Shown here one piece after another: positions 16,689-25,659 of a stretch of 64,000 nucleotides of DNA. Numbering within the stretch: position 1 is the stretch's first letter; each line of letters begins with the position of its first letter. Made by a program: the position numbers and the translations under genes. The stretch comes from JBJYIN01 sp046237015. Its GTDB lineage: Bacteria; Pseudomonadota; Gammaproteobacteria; Enterobacterales; Enterobacteriaceae. Location: positions 1-64,000 of the forward strand of contig NZ_JBJYIN010000002.1 in NCBI RefSeq assembly GCF_046237015.1, written 5' to 3'. A model generated the notes under the pieces. It saw nothing but the letters and a program-made list of their open reading frames with translations, was not told the DNA's origin and searched no databases.

Positions 16689-17327
16689 TTGAGTGATAAG
16701 CAACGTTCGCGCGTCGTTTTCTTTGATTTGGACGGTACGTTGCACCAGGAGGATCTGTTCGGCAGCTTCCTGCGGTTTTTGATCCGGCGACTGCCACTCA
16801 ACCTTGTTTTAGTTAGCCCATTATTACCGGTTATTGCCATCGGGTTGCTGTTACAAGGGCGAGCGGCGCGTTGGCCTGTTAGTTGGTTGCTATGGGCGAT
16901 GACTTTTGGTCGTTGTGAGTCCAAATTGATTCGGTTGGAAAAACAATTTGTTCGTGATTTTCGACGTCGTGTGACGCCTTTTCCGCAGGTACAGGAACGG
17001 CTTAAAACGTATTTACACGATGAACAGGCTCAGGTCTGGCTGGTCACGGGATCGCCGCAGCGTCTGGTTGAACAGGTCTACCATGATTCGCCTTTCTTGC
17101 CAGCGGTTCGTCTGGTGGGAAGCCAAATGAGCCGACGCTATGGGGGCTGGGTGCTGACTTTACGTTGTCTGGGGCGGGAAAAAGTGATCCAGATGGAGCA
17201 GAAGCTTGGTGTGCCGCTGAAACTTTACAGTGGGTACAGCGATAGCAAACAGGACAATCCGTTACTCTATTTTTGTGAGCACCGCTGGCGAGTGACATCC
17301 GACGGTGGCTTACAGCAGTTGGAATGA
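16689..17327 (+). CDS. pgpC: Phosphatidylglycerophosphatase C (HAD family)
   Basis: The 212-residue protein is the YfhB/PgpC relative. The N-terminal FFDLDGTLH is the HAD DxDGT nucleophile motif, VWLVTGSPQ supplies motif II, and YSGYSDSKQDNP supplies the acidic C-terminal motif. A hydrophobic stretch (about 38-56) suggests inner-membrane association. PgpC removes phosphate from phosphatidylglycerophosphate to form phosphatidylglycerol. Translation starts at TTG, placed 7 bases after a GGGGGA ribosome-binding site; no ATG fits the conserved N-terminus. It lies upstream of tadA in the same direction, as in E. coli. Confidence 0.92.
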   Translation: MSDKQRSRVVFFDLDGTLHQEDLFGSFLRFLIRRLPLNLVLVSPLLPVIAIGLLLQGRAARWPVSWLLWAMTFGRCESKLIRLEKQFVRDFRRRVTPFPQVQERLKTYLHDEQAQVWLVTGSPQRLVEQVYHDSPFLPAVRLVGSQMSRRYGGWVLTLRCLGREKVIQMEQKLGVPLKLYSGYSDSKQDNPLLYFCEHRWRVTSDGGLQQLE

Positions 17328-17410
17328 TACGAACCCGGTATAATTTGTACTGGCGCAACCCATCGCTATAATACCGCCGCAAAATGTTACCGGGAAAATA
17401 AAGAGGCACT

Positions 17411-17914
17411 GTGAGTCAGGAATCAGATGATGAATATTGGATGCGCCATGCCCTGACGCTCGCTCAGCGTGCTCAGGATGAAGGTGAAGTGCCTGTCGGT
17501 GCCGTATTGGTTTTGGATAATCTCGTGATTGGTGAAGGGTGGAATCGTCCGATTGGTCATCACGATCCCACGGCTCATGCTGAGATTATGGCCTTACGGC
17601 AAGGGGGGCTGGTGTTGCAAAACTATCGTCTGTTGAATACGACGCTCTATGTGACGCTTGAGCCCTGTATTATGTGCGCTGGTGCCATGATCCACAGTCG
17701 TATTGGTCGGTTGGTCTACGGCGCGACTGATGAGAAGACCGGCGCTGCCGGATCGCTGGTGGATATTCTGCATCATCCGGGAATGAATCATCAGATTACG
17801 GTTGATTCAGGCATATTATCAGAGGCGTGTTCTGCCGCTCTCAGCGCTTTTTTTCGTATGCGTCGAGAACAGCATAAGGCTCGTCGTGATGCTGAAAAAA
17901 AGGCGGCGGGATAA
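17411..17914 (+). CDS. tadA: tRNA-specific adenosine deaminase TadA
   Basis: The 167-residue product has the E. coli family length. The zinc-deaminase signature is complete: HAE (56-58) supplies the zinc His and proton-shuttle Glu, and PCIMC supplies the two zinc cysteines. TadA converts A34 to inosine in the tRNA-Arg(ACG) anticodon and is essential in E. coli. The start is GTG, preceded by AAAGAGG. It is convergent with mltF, with only 22 bp between the stop codons. Confidence 0.97.
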   Translation: MSQESDDEYWMRHALTLAQRAQDEGEVPVGAVLVLDNLVIGEGWNRPIGHHDPTAHAEIMALRQGGLVLQNYRLLNTTLYVTLEPCIMCAGAMIHSRIGRLVYGATDEKTGAAGSLVDILHHPGMNHQITVDSGILSEACSAALSAFFRMRREQHKARRDAEKKAAG

Positions 17915-17936
17915 ACGTCGTTTTCCTTCATACGCC

Positions 17937-19391
17937 TTAATGAATTGACTCCAGCACTTTACCCGGCGGTACCACGGGGTAAGCCTGAGCGGATAGCTGT
18001 TGTTGCTTCGCTTTGTTTTCTTTCTCCGTTAGGTAGCCTTCCAGACTTACCATATAGCGGCGAATGTTCTCGACATAGTTATATGCTTCATGTCCTCGTG
18101 CGTAGCCATAAGTGGTTTGTGTGTAGTAGCGTTTCTGGCTTAGCATCGGCAATCGCATCTTCACATCAACCCAACTATCGGGATTCCCCTTTTGTTTTTC
18201 GGTTAATTTTCTGGCATCCAATAAATGTGCGTATCCCATATTGTAGGATGCCAGCGCGAACCAAATTTTTTCATCCTCGGGAATGGTATCCGGCATTTTT
18301 TGCATCATATGGGACATATATTGTGCGCCGCCTCGGATACTTTGTTCGGGATCGAGGCGATCGGTCACATCGAGGCTTTCCGCCGTATTCCTTGTCAGCA
18401 TCATCAGACCTCGAACACCGGTTGGTGAGGTCGCCAATGGATTCCAATGGGATTCCTGATAGGAAATCGCGGCGAGCAACTTCCAGTCGATATCAGTGGC
18501 GTATTTTTCAAATAAGGGGCGAAGGTCGGGCAGTGTGCCATCAATCGCACTCAGGAACGTCGTGGTATCGACGTAATCAAATTCCCCTACGTGACCGAGA
18601 TACTTTTCTTCCAGGCGTGCGAGCGTACCGTCTTCAACCATTTGACTGAAAAAATCTAGCAGCGCCGCTGAAAGGCTGTCATCAGTCGAACGCCGCATAT
18701 ACCAGGTTACGGGTTCCTCATCGCTCAGATCAAAGGCGACGGCTAACTGAGGATGGATACGCTGCATGAGCCCAATGGTGACAGAATCCGCAATGGTATA
18801 GTCCAATTTGCCTTCTGCAACGTGTTTCAACAGATCTTGTGTCGTCAGATCAGAGGCGGATTCCCAGTTAAGTTGGGGGTATTTTTCGGCCTTCAAATCG
18901 CGCAATGTTGCGACGTGAGCTGAACCCGAGGTAACACCCAAACGTCCTGAGAGTTTGTCCAGCTTTTGTGGGCGAGAGGTGCCCAGCCGATAAACCAGTT
19001 GTTGTGACACGGAGTAATAGGTCGGCCCTGCGCGGAAACGACCCAGCCGCTCATGGTTATATATCAGACCCGCTGCCAGTAAATCGGCATTGTTGTCATC
19101 CAGATCGTCAAACAGGTCATCGAGATTTTTACGTGACGATACCACTAGCTTGACGCCGAGATAATCGGCGAATCGTTTTGCCAGTTCATAGTCCAGACCT
19201 GCGGGGTTACCGTTACTGGTATAGTAAGTCAGCGGCGAGTTGACCGTGCTGATACGTAACTCTCCGCTTGAAAGAATCTGCCGGATCTGCGCATCCTGGC
19301 TACTTCGCCAAGGGATAGAAGGCCACAAGGCCAGCGCCAGCAGTAACGTGATAATCCCGATGAAAAAATAATTTAATTTTAAAGGCTTCAA
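17937..19391 (-). CDS. mltF: Membrane-bound lytic murein transglycosylase F
   Basis: MltF has an N-terminal membrane anchor (KLNYFFIGIITLLLALALWP), a periplasmic solute-binding-like domain and a C-terminal lysozyme-like SLT domain. YQESHWNPLATSPTGVRG carries the catalytic Glu, and AYNMGYAH and YTQTTYGYARG are further SLT motifs. It cleaves peptidoglycan glycan strands to 1,6-anhydromuropeptides at the outer membrane. I chose the TTG at 19391, which matches the N-terminus of E. coli MltF and follows a GAGAG site, giving 484 residues. The frame stays open to a TTG at 19499 with an ATG in between, so the start is uncertain. It is divergent from purL. Confidence 0.92.
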   Translation of the reverse strand: MKPLKLNYFFIGIITLLLALALWPSIPWRSSQDAQIRQILSSGELRISTVNSPLTYYTSNGNPAGLDYELAKRFADYLGVKLVVSSRKNLDDLFDDLDDNNADLLAAGLIYNHERLGRFRAGPTYYSVSQQLVYRLGTSRPQKLDKLSGRLGVTSGSAHVATLRDLKAEKYPQLNWESASDLTTQDLLKHVAEGKLDYTIADSVTIGLMQRIHPQLAVAFDLSDEEPVTWYMRRSTDDSLSAALLDFFSQMVEDGTLARLEEKYLGHVGEFDYVDTTTFLSAIDGTLPDLRPLFEKYATDIDWKLLAAISYQESHWNPLATSPTGVRGLMMLTRNTAESLDVTDRLDPEQSIRGGAQYMSHMMQKMPDTIPEDEKIWFALASYNMGYAHLLDARKLTEKQKGNPDSWVDVKMRLPMLSQKRYYTQTTYGYARGHEAYNYVENIRRYMVSLEGYLTEKENKAKQQQLSAQAYPVVPPGKVLESIH

Positions 19392-19557
19392 ATAGTTATC
19401 TCTCGGTGACCGGGGGACCTGTCTGTCGGTAACAGCAGCTTTTTTATACGTCATTTCCCAGAGTGGGGGCATTTTGCTTAACAAACCGCCAGTGTGCAAC
19501 TTTTATTGATTTGGTTAATGTGTAACCACTATCTGAATAAGATGTTTAATAATAGCT

Positions 19558-19573
19558 ACGCAAACGGTTTCGT
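19558..19573. promoter_or_regulatory. PurR operator of purL
   Basis: ACGCAAACGGTTTCGT matches all 11 fixed positions of the PurR consensus ANGCAANCGNTTNCNT. A -10 box TATAAT lies at 19591-19596, so the operator covers the expected -35 region. PurR with hypoxanthine or guanine should repress purL. Confidence 0.92.
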
Positions 19574-19670
19574 CTGGGGGAAGGATTCTCTATAATACGC
19601 GCGTTTCCCCCCTGCTGCGCCCAATGGCTGCATCACAGTCAGTGCATCGAAGACGAGAGAACTTTAGATT

Positions 19671-22600
19671 ATGGAAATACTGCGTGGTTCACCTGCTTTG
19701 TCGGCTTTTCGTATTAATAAATTACTGGTTCGCTGCAAAGAGCACGTTTTGCCGGTGAGTGATATCTATGCTGAATACGTACACTTTGCCGATGTTAGCG
19801 CACCGCTGAATGACGACGAGCAGGCTAAACTGACTCGGTTATTGAAGTACGGTCCTTCCCTCGCTGAACATGAGCCGCAAGGTCGTCTGTTGCTGGTAAC
19901 GCCGCGTCCCGGCACCATTTCCCCCTGGTCTTCCAAAGCAACGGATATTGCACGCAACTGTGGTTTAGACAAGGTACTGCGTCTTGAACGCGGTCTGGCA
20001 TTCTATATTCATGCGCCAACGTTGACTGACGAACAGTGGCAGCAACTGGGGGCGCTGTTGCATGACCGTATGATGGAAAGCGTATTTGATGATATGCAAC
20101 AGGCTGAAAAGTTATTTTCTCATCACCAGCCTGCGCCGTTAAAGCGTGTTGAAATTTTGCTACAGGGGCGTCAGGCACTGGAAGACGCAAATATTCGCCT
20201 AGGGCTCGCGCTGGCGGAAGATGAAATTGATTATCTGCTGGATGCGTTCAGTAAGCTGGGCCGCAACCCGACGGATATTGAACTTTATATGTTCGCGCAG
20301 GCTAATTCTGAGCACTGTCGCCACAAAATTTTTAACGCAGACTGGGTAATTGATGGTGTTGAACAACCTAAATCACTGTTCAAGATGATCAAAAACACCT
20401 TTGAGCATACGCCTGACTTCGTGCTGTCGGCTTATAAAGATAATGCGGCGGTGATGGAAGGGTCTGCCGTCGGGCGTTTCTATACCGATACTCACGGAAA
20501 ATACGATTATCATCAGGAAGAGGCGCATATCCTGATGAAAGTTGAAACGCATAACCATCCTACTGCAATTTCTCCATGGCCGGGTGCGGCGACAGGATCG
20601 GGCGGTGAGATCCGTGATGAAGGTGCAACGGGACGTGGTTCTAAACCTAAAGCCGGATTGGTGGGTTTTTCGGTTTCCAACTTGCGCATTCCCGGATTTA
20701 TTCAGCCGTGGGAAAAGGAATCATTCGGCAAGCCTGACCGCATTGTCAGTGCACTGGATATCATGACGGAAGGCCCATTGGGTGGTGCGGCGTTCAATAA
20801 TGAGTTTGGTCGTCCTGCGTTAACCGGCTATTTTCGTACTTATGAAGAACGTGTTGATAGCCATAACGGTATGGAACTGCGTGGTTATCATAAGCCGATC
20901 ATGCTGGCAGGCGGCATTGGTAATATTCGGGCCGATCATGTCAAAAAAGGTGAAATTAGCGTCGGTGCCAAGCTGATTGTCTTGGGTGGACCCTCCATGA
21001 ATATCGGTCTGGGCGGTGGGGCGGCGTCGTCAATGGCATCGGGTCAATCTGATGCTGATCTGGATTTTGCCTCCGTTCAGCGTGATAACCCGGAAATGGA
21101 GCGCCGCTGTCAGGAAGTGATCGATCGCTGCTGGCAGTTAGGTGAAGCCAATCCAATCCTGTTTATTCACGATGTGGGGGCGGGTGGGTTATCTAACGCG
21201 ATGCCTGAGCTGGTGAGTGACGGTGGTCGTGGTGGGCGTTTCGAGCTGCGTGATATTCTCAACGACGAACCGGGCATGAGCCCGTTGGAAGTTTGGTGTA
21301 ATGAATCACAAGAGCGCTATGTGTTAGCGGTGGCACCCGAGCAACTGACCCAATTCGATGAGATTTGCCGCCGTGAACGCGCACCCTATGCGGTAATCGG
21401 TGAGGCCACCGAAGAATTGCACCTGACGCTTAACGATCGTCATTTCAATAATCAACCGATTGATTTGCCGTTGGATGTGCTGTTAGGGAAAACGCCAAAA
21501 ATGCTGCGTGATGTTGAACGTAAGCGGGTAGAAGGGGCACCTTTACAGCGTGATGGTATTTATCTGGCTGAAGCCGTGGAACGTGTGCTGCATTTACCGG
21601 TCGTGGCGGAAAAAACGTTTCTGATTACGATTGGCGATCGTTCTGTTACCGGCATGGTGGCGCGAGATCAAATGGTTGGGCCGTGGCAGGTTCCGGTGGC
21701 GGATTGTGCGGTGACCACCGCCAGTTTGGATAGCTACTACGGCGAAGCCATGTCGATTGGTGAGCGAGCGCCTGTCGCGCTGCGCAACTTTGCCGCGTCT
21801 GCCCGTCTGGCCGTGGGCGAAGCGCTAACCAATATCGCGGCTACCCATATTGGTTCCCTGAACCGAGTCAAACTTTCGGCAAACTGGATGGCGGCAGCAG
21901 GACATCCGGGGGAAGATGCGGGGCTGTATGAAGCAGTGAAGGCCATCGGGGAAGAGCTGTGCCCGACACTGGGCCTGACGATTCCCGTAGGCAAAGACTC
22001 TATGTCAATGAAAACGCGCTGGCAGGAAGGCGAGGAAGAACGCACCATGACATCGCCGATGTCGTTGGTGATTTCCGCTTTTGCCCGTGTAGAGGATGTC
22101 CGTCATACGGTGACGCCACAGTTACGTACCGATCAGGATAATGTGCTGTTGCTCATTGATCTGGGGGCTGGGCGTAAAGCATTGGGGGCAACCGCGCTGG
22201 CGCAGGTTTACCGTCAGTTGGGGAGCGACACGGCGGATGTGCATAATGCGACGCAGCTCGCCGGGTTCTTTAATGCCATGCAGCAGTTGGTGGCTGATAA
22301 GGCGTTGTTGGCGTACCACGATCGTTCCGATGGTGGTTTATTGGTTACACTGGCTGAGATGGCCTTTGCCGGTCATTGCGGTGTGAATATTGATATTGCC
22401 TCGCAAGGTGATGATGTACTGGCAACGCTGTTTAATGAAGAACTGGGGGCGGTGATTCAGATTGCGGCATCACGTCGTGCAGAGGTTGAAAGCGTATTAG
22501 CATTACACGGTCTGGCTGAATGTGTTCACCATTTGGGTCAGGCAGAAGACGGTTCACGCTTTATTATTCATCGTGGCGATGCGGTGGTGTATCACGAAAA

Positions 22601-23558
22601 CCGTATCACTCTGCGCAACTGGTGGGCAGAAACAACGTGGCAGATGCAGCGACTGCGTGATAATCCACAGTGTGCCGATCAGGAACATACCGCCAAGCAA
22701 GATGACAACGATCCCGGTTTGAACGTGGTGTTGACCTTTGAACCGCAGGAAGATATTGCCGCACCTTATATTGCTAAGCAGATTCGGCCTAAAGTCGCGG
22801 TGTTGCGTGAGCAAGGCGTCAATTCTCATATCGAAATGGCGGCAGCATTCCATCGTGCTGGTTTTGACGCGATCGATATTCATATGAGCGATCTGCTGGC
22901 GGGACGTCGTGATCTGCAAGACTTCCAGGCGTTGGTCGCCTGTGGCGGATTCTCTTACGGTGATGTTTTAGGCGCGGGGGAAGGCTGGGCGAAATCGATT
23001 CTGTTTAATTCCCGTGTTCGTGATGAGTTTGCGGAATTTTTCCAACGGCCACAAACGTTGGCGCTAGGGGTATGTAACGGCTGCCAGATGATGTCAAATC
23101 TGCGTGAGCTCATCCCCGGAGCTGATTTATGGCCGCGCTTTGTTCGCAATAAATCCGATCGTTTTGAAGCACGTTTCAGTCTGGTTGAAGTAGTGAAAAG
23201 CCCATCTTTATTTATGAATGATATGGCTGGCTCACGAATGCCTATCGTGGTTTCTCACGGCGAAGGACGGGTTGAAGTACGTGATGATGCCCATCTGAGT
23301 GCGTTGGAACAGCATCACCTGACGGCTTTACGCTACGTGAATAACTACGGCCAGATGACTGAGAACTATCCGGCCAACCCGAATGGTTCGCCGAATGGGA
23401 TTACGGCGGTAACCAGTACCAATGGCCGTGCTACCGTCATGATGCCTCACCCTGAACGTGTATTCCGTACGGTCAGTCATTCCTGGCATCCGGAAGAATG
23501 GGGCGAAGATAGCCCGTGGATGCGTATGTTCCGCAATGCGCGTAGGCAACTGGGATGA
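19671..23558 (+). CDS. purL: Phosphoribosylformylglycinamidine synthase
   Basis: The product is 1295 residues, the same length as E. coli PurL. It converts FGAR, glutamine and ATP to FGAM in step four of de novo purine synthesis. The large single-chain form is visible: an N-terminal PurS-like part, two AIR-synthase-like halves (HNHPTAISPWPGAATGSGG marks the active half), and a C-terminal class I glutamine amidotransferase with nucleophile GVCNGCQMM and catalytic HGEG and HPER. The ribosome-binding site is GACGAGAG upstream of ATG. It stands alone, with its own PurR-controlled promoter and terminator. Confidence 0.98.
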   Translation: MEILRGSPALSAFRINKLLVRCKEHVLPVSDIYAEYVHFADVSAPLNDDEQAKLTRLLKYGPSLAEHEPQGRLLLVTPRPGTISPWSSKATDIARNCGLDKVLRLERGLAFYIHAPTLTDEQWQQLGALLHDRMMESVFDDMQQAEKLFSHHQPAPLKRVEILLQGRQALEDANIRLGLALAEDEIDYLLDAFSKLGRNPTDIELYMFAQANSEHCRHKIFNADWVIDGVEQPKSLFKMIKNTFEHTPDFVLSAYKDNAAVMEGSAVGRFYTDTHGKYDYHQEEAHILMKVETHNHPTAISPWPGAATGSGGEIRDEGATGRGSKPKAGLVGFSVSNLRIPGFIQPWEKESFGKPDRIVSALDIMTEGPLGGAAFNNEFGRPALTGYFRTYEERVDSHNGMELRGYHKPIMLAGGIGNIRADHVKKGEISVGAKLIVLGGPSMNIGLGGGAASSMASGQSDADLDFASVQRDNPEMERRCQEVIDRCWQLGEANPILFIHDVGAGGLSNAMPELVSDGGRGGRFELRDILNDEPGMSPLEVWCNESQERYVLAVAPEQLTQFDEICRRERAPYAVIGEATEELHLTLNDRHFNNQPIDLPLDVLLGKTPKMLRDVERKRVEGAPLQRDGIYLAEAVERVLHLPVVAEKTFLITIGDRSVTGMVARDQMVGPWQVPVADCAVTTASLDSYYGEAMSIGERAPVALRNFAASARLAVGEALTNIAATHIGSLNRVKLSANWMAAAGHPGEDAGLYEAVKAIGEELCPTLGLTIPVGKDSMSMKTRWQEGEEERTMTSPMSLVISAFARVEDVRHTVTPQLRTDQDNVLLLIDLGAGRKALGATALAQVYRQLGSDTADVHNATQLAGFFNAMQQLVADKALLAYHDRSDGGLLVTLAEMAFAGHCGVNIDIASQGDDVLATLFNEELGAVIQIAASRRAEVESVLALHGLAECVHHLGQAEDGSRFIIHRGDAVVYHENRITLRNWWAETTWQMQRLRDNPQCADQEHTAKQDDNDPGLNVVLTFEPQEDIAAPYIAKQIRPKVAVLREQGVNSHIEMAAAFHRAGFDAIDIHMSDLLAGRRDLQDFQALVACGGFSYGDVLGAGEGWAKSILFNSRVRDEFAEFFQRPQTLALGVCNGCQMMSNLRELIPGADLWPRFVRNKSDRFEARFSLVEVVKSPSLFMNDMAGSRMPIVVSHGEGRVEVRDDAHLSALEQHHLTALRYVNNYGQMTENYPANPNGSPNGITAVTSTNGRATVMMPHPERVFRTVSHSWHPEEWGEDSPWMRMFRNARRQLG

Positions 23559-23585
23559 TAGTGCGTTAATTATCGTCATCAAAGG

Positions 23586-23608
23586 AAAGGAGCTTCGGCT
23601 CCTTTTTT
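23586..23608 (+). terminator. Intrinsic terminator of purL
   Basis: AAAGGAGC-TTCG-GCTCCTTT closes a stable tetraloop hairpin that runs into TTTTTT, 28 bp after the purL stop. Confidence 0.93.
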
Positions 23609-23613
23609 CTTGA

Positions 23614-23726
23614 TGTCGTGTTTTTACGACAATGTTGGTTTTCGATGTCTCCATATGGAGACATTTAACATGATGATTTATATAGTCAGAGTGATATTTC
23701 AGTAAAGCTGTCTGTTTTTGACGACA
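23614..23726. promoter_or_regulatory. Three GlrR operators (TGTC-N10-GACA) upstream of glmY
   Basis: Three exact matches to TGTC-N10-GACA lie at 23614-23631, 23646-23663 and 23709-23726. The second is a full palindrome (TGTCTCCATATGGAGACA). This is the known binding motif of the response regulator GlrR, which is encoded just downstream at 26508-27845. An AT-rich stretch (about 23790-23830) separates them from the promoter and could be bent by IHF. Confidence 0.9.
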
Positions 23727-23824
23727 TGAAACATTGGTTTTGTTGATATGGATCGCAAATAAACTGATTCAACGGTAAGCTGAAAATAATAAATGATTAT
23801 AAATTAATTGGTTATGTTTTTATT

Positions 23825-23858
23825 TGAATGTTGGCATAGTGTGTGCATAATATGCAGC
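23825..23858 (+). promoter_or_regulatory. Overlapping sigma-54 and sigma-70 promoters of glmY
   Basis: TTGGCATAGTGTGTGCA has GG at 23833-23834 and GC at 23845-23846 with the exact -24/-12 spacing for sigma-54. In the same place TTGAAT (23825-23830), 16 bp and CATAAT (23847-23852) form a sigma-70 promoter. Both predict a start near 23856-23858. The overlapping design is known for E. coli glmY. Confidence 0.88.
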
Positions 23859-24070
23859 GTTGCTCATTCGACTGGTTATGATTGCGCTGCTGGTTAGCAG
23901 GTATTTTTGCTCATAACACCCTGAATGACGCCAAAAGAAAGGGTGCCTATCGTCCACCAGACCGATAACCGTTTGTGAAAGCAACGTTATCAAGCATCGG
24001 GCGACACGTTGAGTGAGGCACCGCCTATTCAGTTACGTGGTCAGCAAGTGTATGTTGACCACGTAACGTC
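23856..24070 (+). ncRNA. glmY: GlmY small regulatory RNA
   Basis: The RNA lies where enterobacteria encode GlmY, between purL and glrK. It begins AGCGTTGCTCATTC, resembling the GlmY/GlmZ 5' end, and contains GAATGACGC, TATCGTCCAC and ACGTTGAGTGAGGCACC, blocks I recall from GlmZ. It can fold a first stem (GTTATGA with TCATAAC) and a second (CACCCT with AGGGTG). GlmY mimics GlmZ and titrates the adapter RapZ, protecting GlmZ and so activating glmS translation. The 3' end is uncertain: I placed it after a 12-bp stem (24032-24067) that lacks an obvious T-tract. Confidence 0.85.
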
Positions 24071-24219
24071 ATCATTAATTCGTTTTACTCTCCTTTCTTG
24101 TCGATAAATTAGCGGTTTGTTCCCTGGTGCTTTCTTTTTGGTTGTTTTCGACGATCAAAAACGCGCCTGACGTTTTGATTAAATTCGGTTAGCATCAGTG
24201 CGGGTTGATAGGTAACAGG

Positions 24220-25656
24220 ATGATTTCTTTGAAACGATGGCGTTTGTTTCCGCGTTCTCTGCGGCAACTGGTAATCATGGCTTTCTTGCTGGTATTGCTG
24301 CCTTTATTGGTATTGGCTTATCAGGCTTATCAAAGCTTGAATACGCTGAGCGAACAAGCGGCTGATATTAATAGAACCACATTAACCGATGCTCGTCGCA
24401 GTGAGGCGATGACCAGTGTGGCATTAGCAATGGAGCGTAGCTACCGCCAGTATTGCGTTCTGGACGATCAGACTCTCTCCACGTTGTATCAAAATCAACG
24501 TAAACAGTATTCTCAAATGCTTGATGCGCATGCGCCTATTTTGCCCGATCAACGTTACTATCAAACGTTGCGTCAGTATTTAACTCAGCTTGCAGAATTA
24601 CGTTGTCATCAGAGCGGCCCCGATCGCGACGCAGCCAGTCTGTTGGAGAATTTTTCCCGCGCAAATGAGCAAATGGTACAAATGACGCGCGATGTTGTCT
24701 TTTCACGTGGACAACAGTTACAGCAGGCTATTGCCGAGCGCGGCCAGTTTTTTGGCTGGCAGGCGTTGTTACTTTTTCTCGTCAGCGTATTGCTGGTGGC
24801 TTTGTTTACTCGGATGATCATCGGGCCGGTCAACGGTGTCGAACGTATGATCAATCGATTAGGCGAGGGGCGTTCACTGGGTAATACCAGCACTTTTAAA
24901 GGCCCCCGTGAGATTCGTTCTCTGGCACAACGTATTATCTGGTTAAGCGAGCGACTGTCCTGGCTGGAATCTCAACGGCATGAATTTTTGCGGCACATCT
25001 CTCATGAGCTAAAAACACCGCTGGCAAGTTTACGCGAAGGGACGGAATTATTAGCTGATGAAGTCGTAGGGCCATTGACCGCCGATCAAAAAGAGGTTGT
25101 GGATATTCTGGATAGCAGCAGCCGACACTTACTCCAGTTAATCGATCAACTGTTGGACTATAATCGTAAGCTGGCCGATACGCCGACTGAGATGGAACGA
25201 GTCGAGATTGAGGAAATTGTCGATATTGTGGTGTCATCCCACAGCTTACCGGCCCGGACAAAGATGCTGCATACCGATATCGAACTGGATGTTAAATCGT
25301 GCTGGGCAGAGACCACGCTCCTGATGCGCGTCATTGATAATCTCTATTCCAATGCGGTGCACTACGGTAAGGAATCCGGTAACATTTGGATCTATAGCCG
25401 TCAGATTGGCAATCGGGTACAAATTGATGTAGCAAATAATGGGACGCCCATTCCTGATGCGGAACGCAGTATGATTTTTGAGCCTTTTTATCAAGGGAGC
25501 CATCAGCGTAAAGGCGCGGTAAAAGGCAGCGGTCTGGGGTTGAGCATCGCCCGGGATTGTATTCGCCGCATGCGAGGTGAGATGTTCCTGATAACGGTTG
25601 ATTATGCTGATGTTTGTTTTCGTATTGAACTGCCTTTAACCTCTGAGAATGAATAA
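24220..25656 (+). CDS. glrK: Sensor histidine kinase GlrK (QseE)
   Basis: The 478-residue inner-membrane kinase has a first helix (about 17-37), a periplasmic sensor region, a second helix (about 170-190), a HAMP linker, the phosphoacceptor box RHISHELKTPLASLREG and a HATPase domain with N-box DNLYSNAVHYG and G-box GSGLGLSIARD. It phosphorylates GlrR to drive sigma-54 transcription of glmY. The frame extends to a TTG at 24205, but the ATG at 24220 gives an N-terminus (ISLKRWRLFPRSLRQLV) aligned with E. coli GlrK. It is first in the glrK-qseG-glrR operon, directly downstream of its target RNA gene. Confidence 0.95.
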   Translation: MISLKRWRLFPRSLRQLVIMAFLLVLLPLLVLAYQAYQSLNTLSEQAADINRTTLTDARRSEAMTSVALAMERSYRQYCVLDDQTLSTLYQNQRKQYSQMLDAHAPILPDQRYYQTLRQYLTQLAELRCHQSGPDRDAASLLENFSRANEQMVQMTRDVVFSRGQQLQQAIAERGQFFGWQALLLFLVSVLLVALFTRMIIGPVNGVERMINRLGEGRSLGNTSTFKGPREIRSLAQRIIWLSERLSWLESQRHEFLRHISHELKTPLASLREGTELLADEVVGPLTADQKEVVDILDSSSRHLLQLIDQLLDYNRKLADTPTEMERVEIEEIVDIVVSSHSLPARTKMLHTDIELDVKSCWAETTLLMRVIDNLYSNAVHYGKESGNIWIYSRQIGNRVQIDVANNGTPIPDAERSMIFEPFYQGSHQRKGAVKGSGLGLSIARDCIRRMRGEMFLITVDYADVCFRIELPLTSENE

Positions 25657-25659
25657 ATA

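Noticed and set aside
19392..19499. A 36-residue N-terminal extension of MltF
   Set aside because: The known membrane anchor begins at the TTG at 19391 with a ribosome-binding site before it; the upstream codons are not like family members. The choice stays somewhat open.
24071..24219. A second small gene between glmY and glrK
   Set aside because: No frame with a start and ribosome-binding site is present; the segment is best read as the glrK leader.
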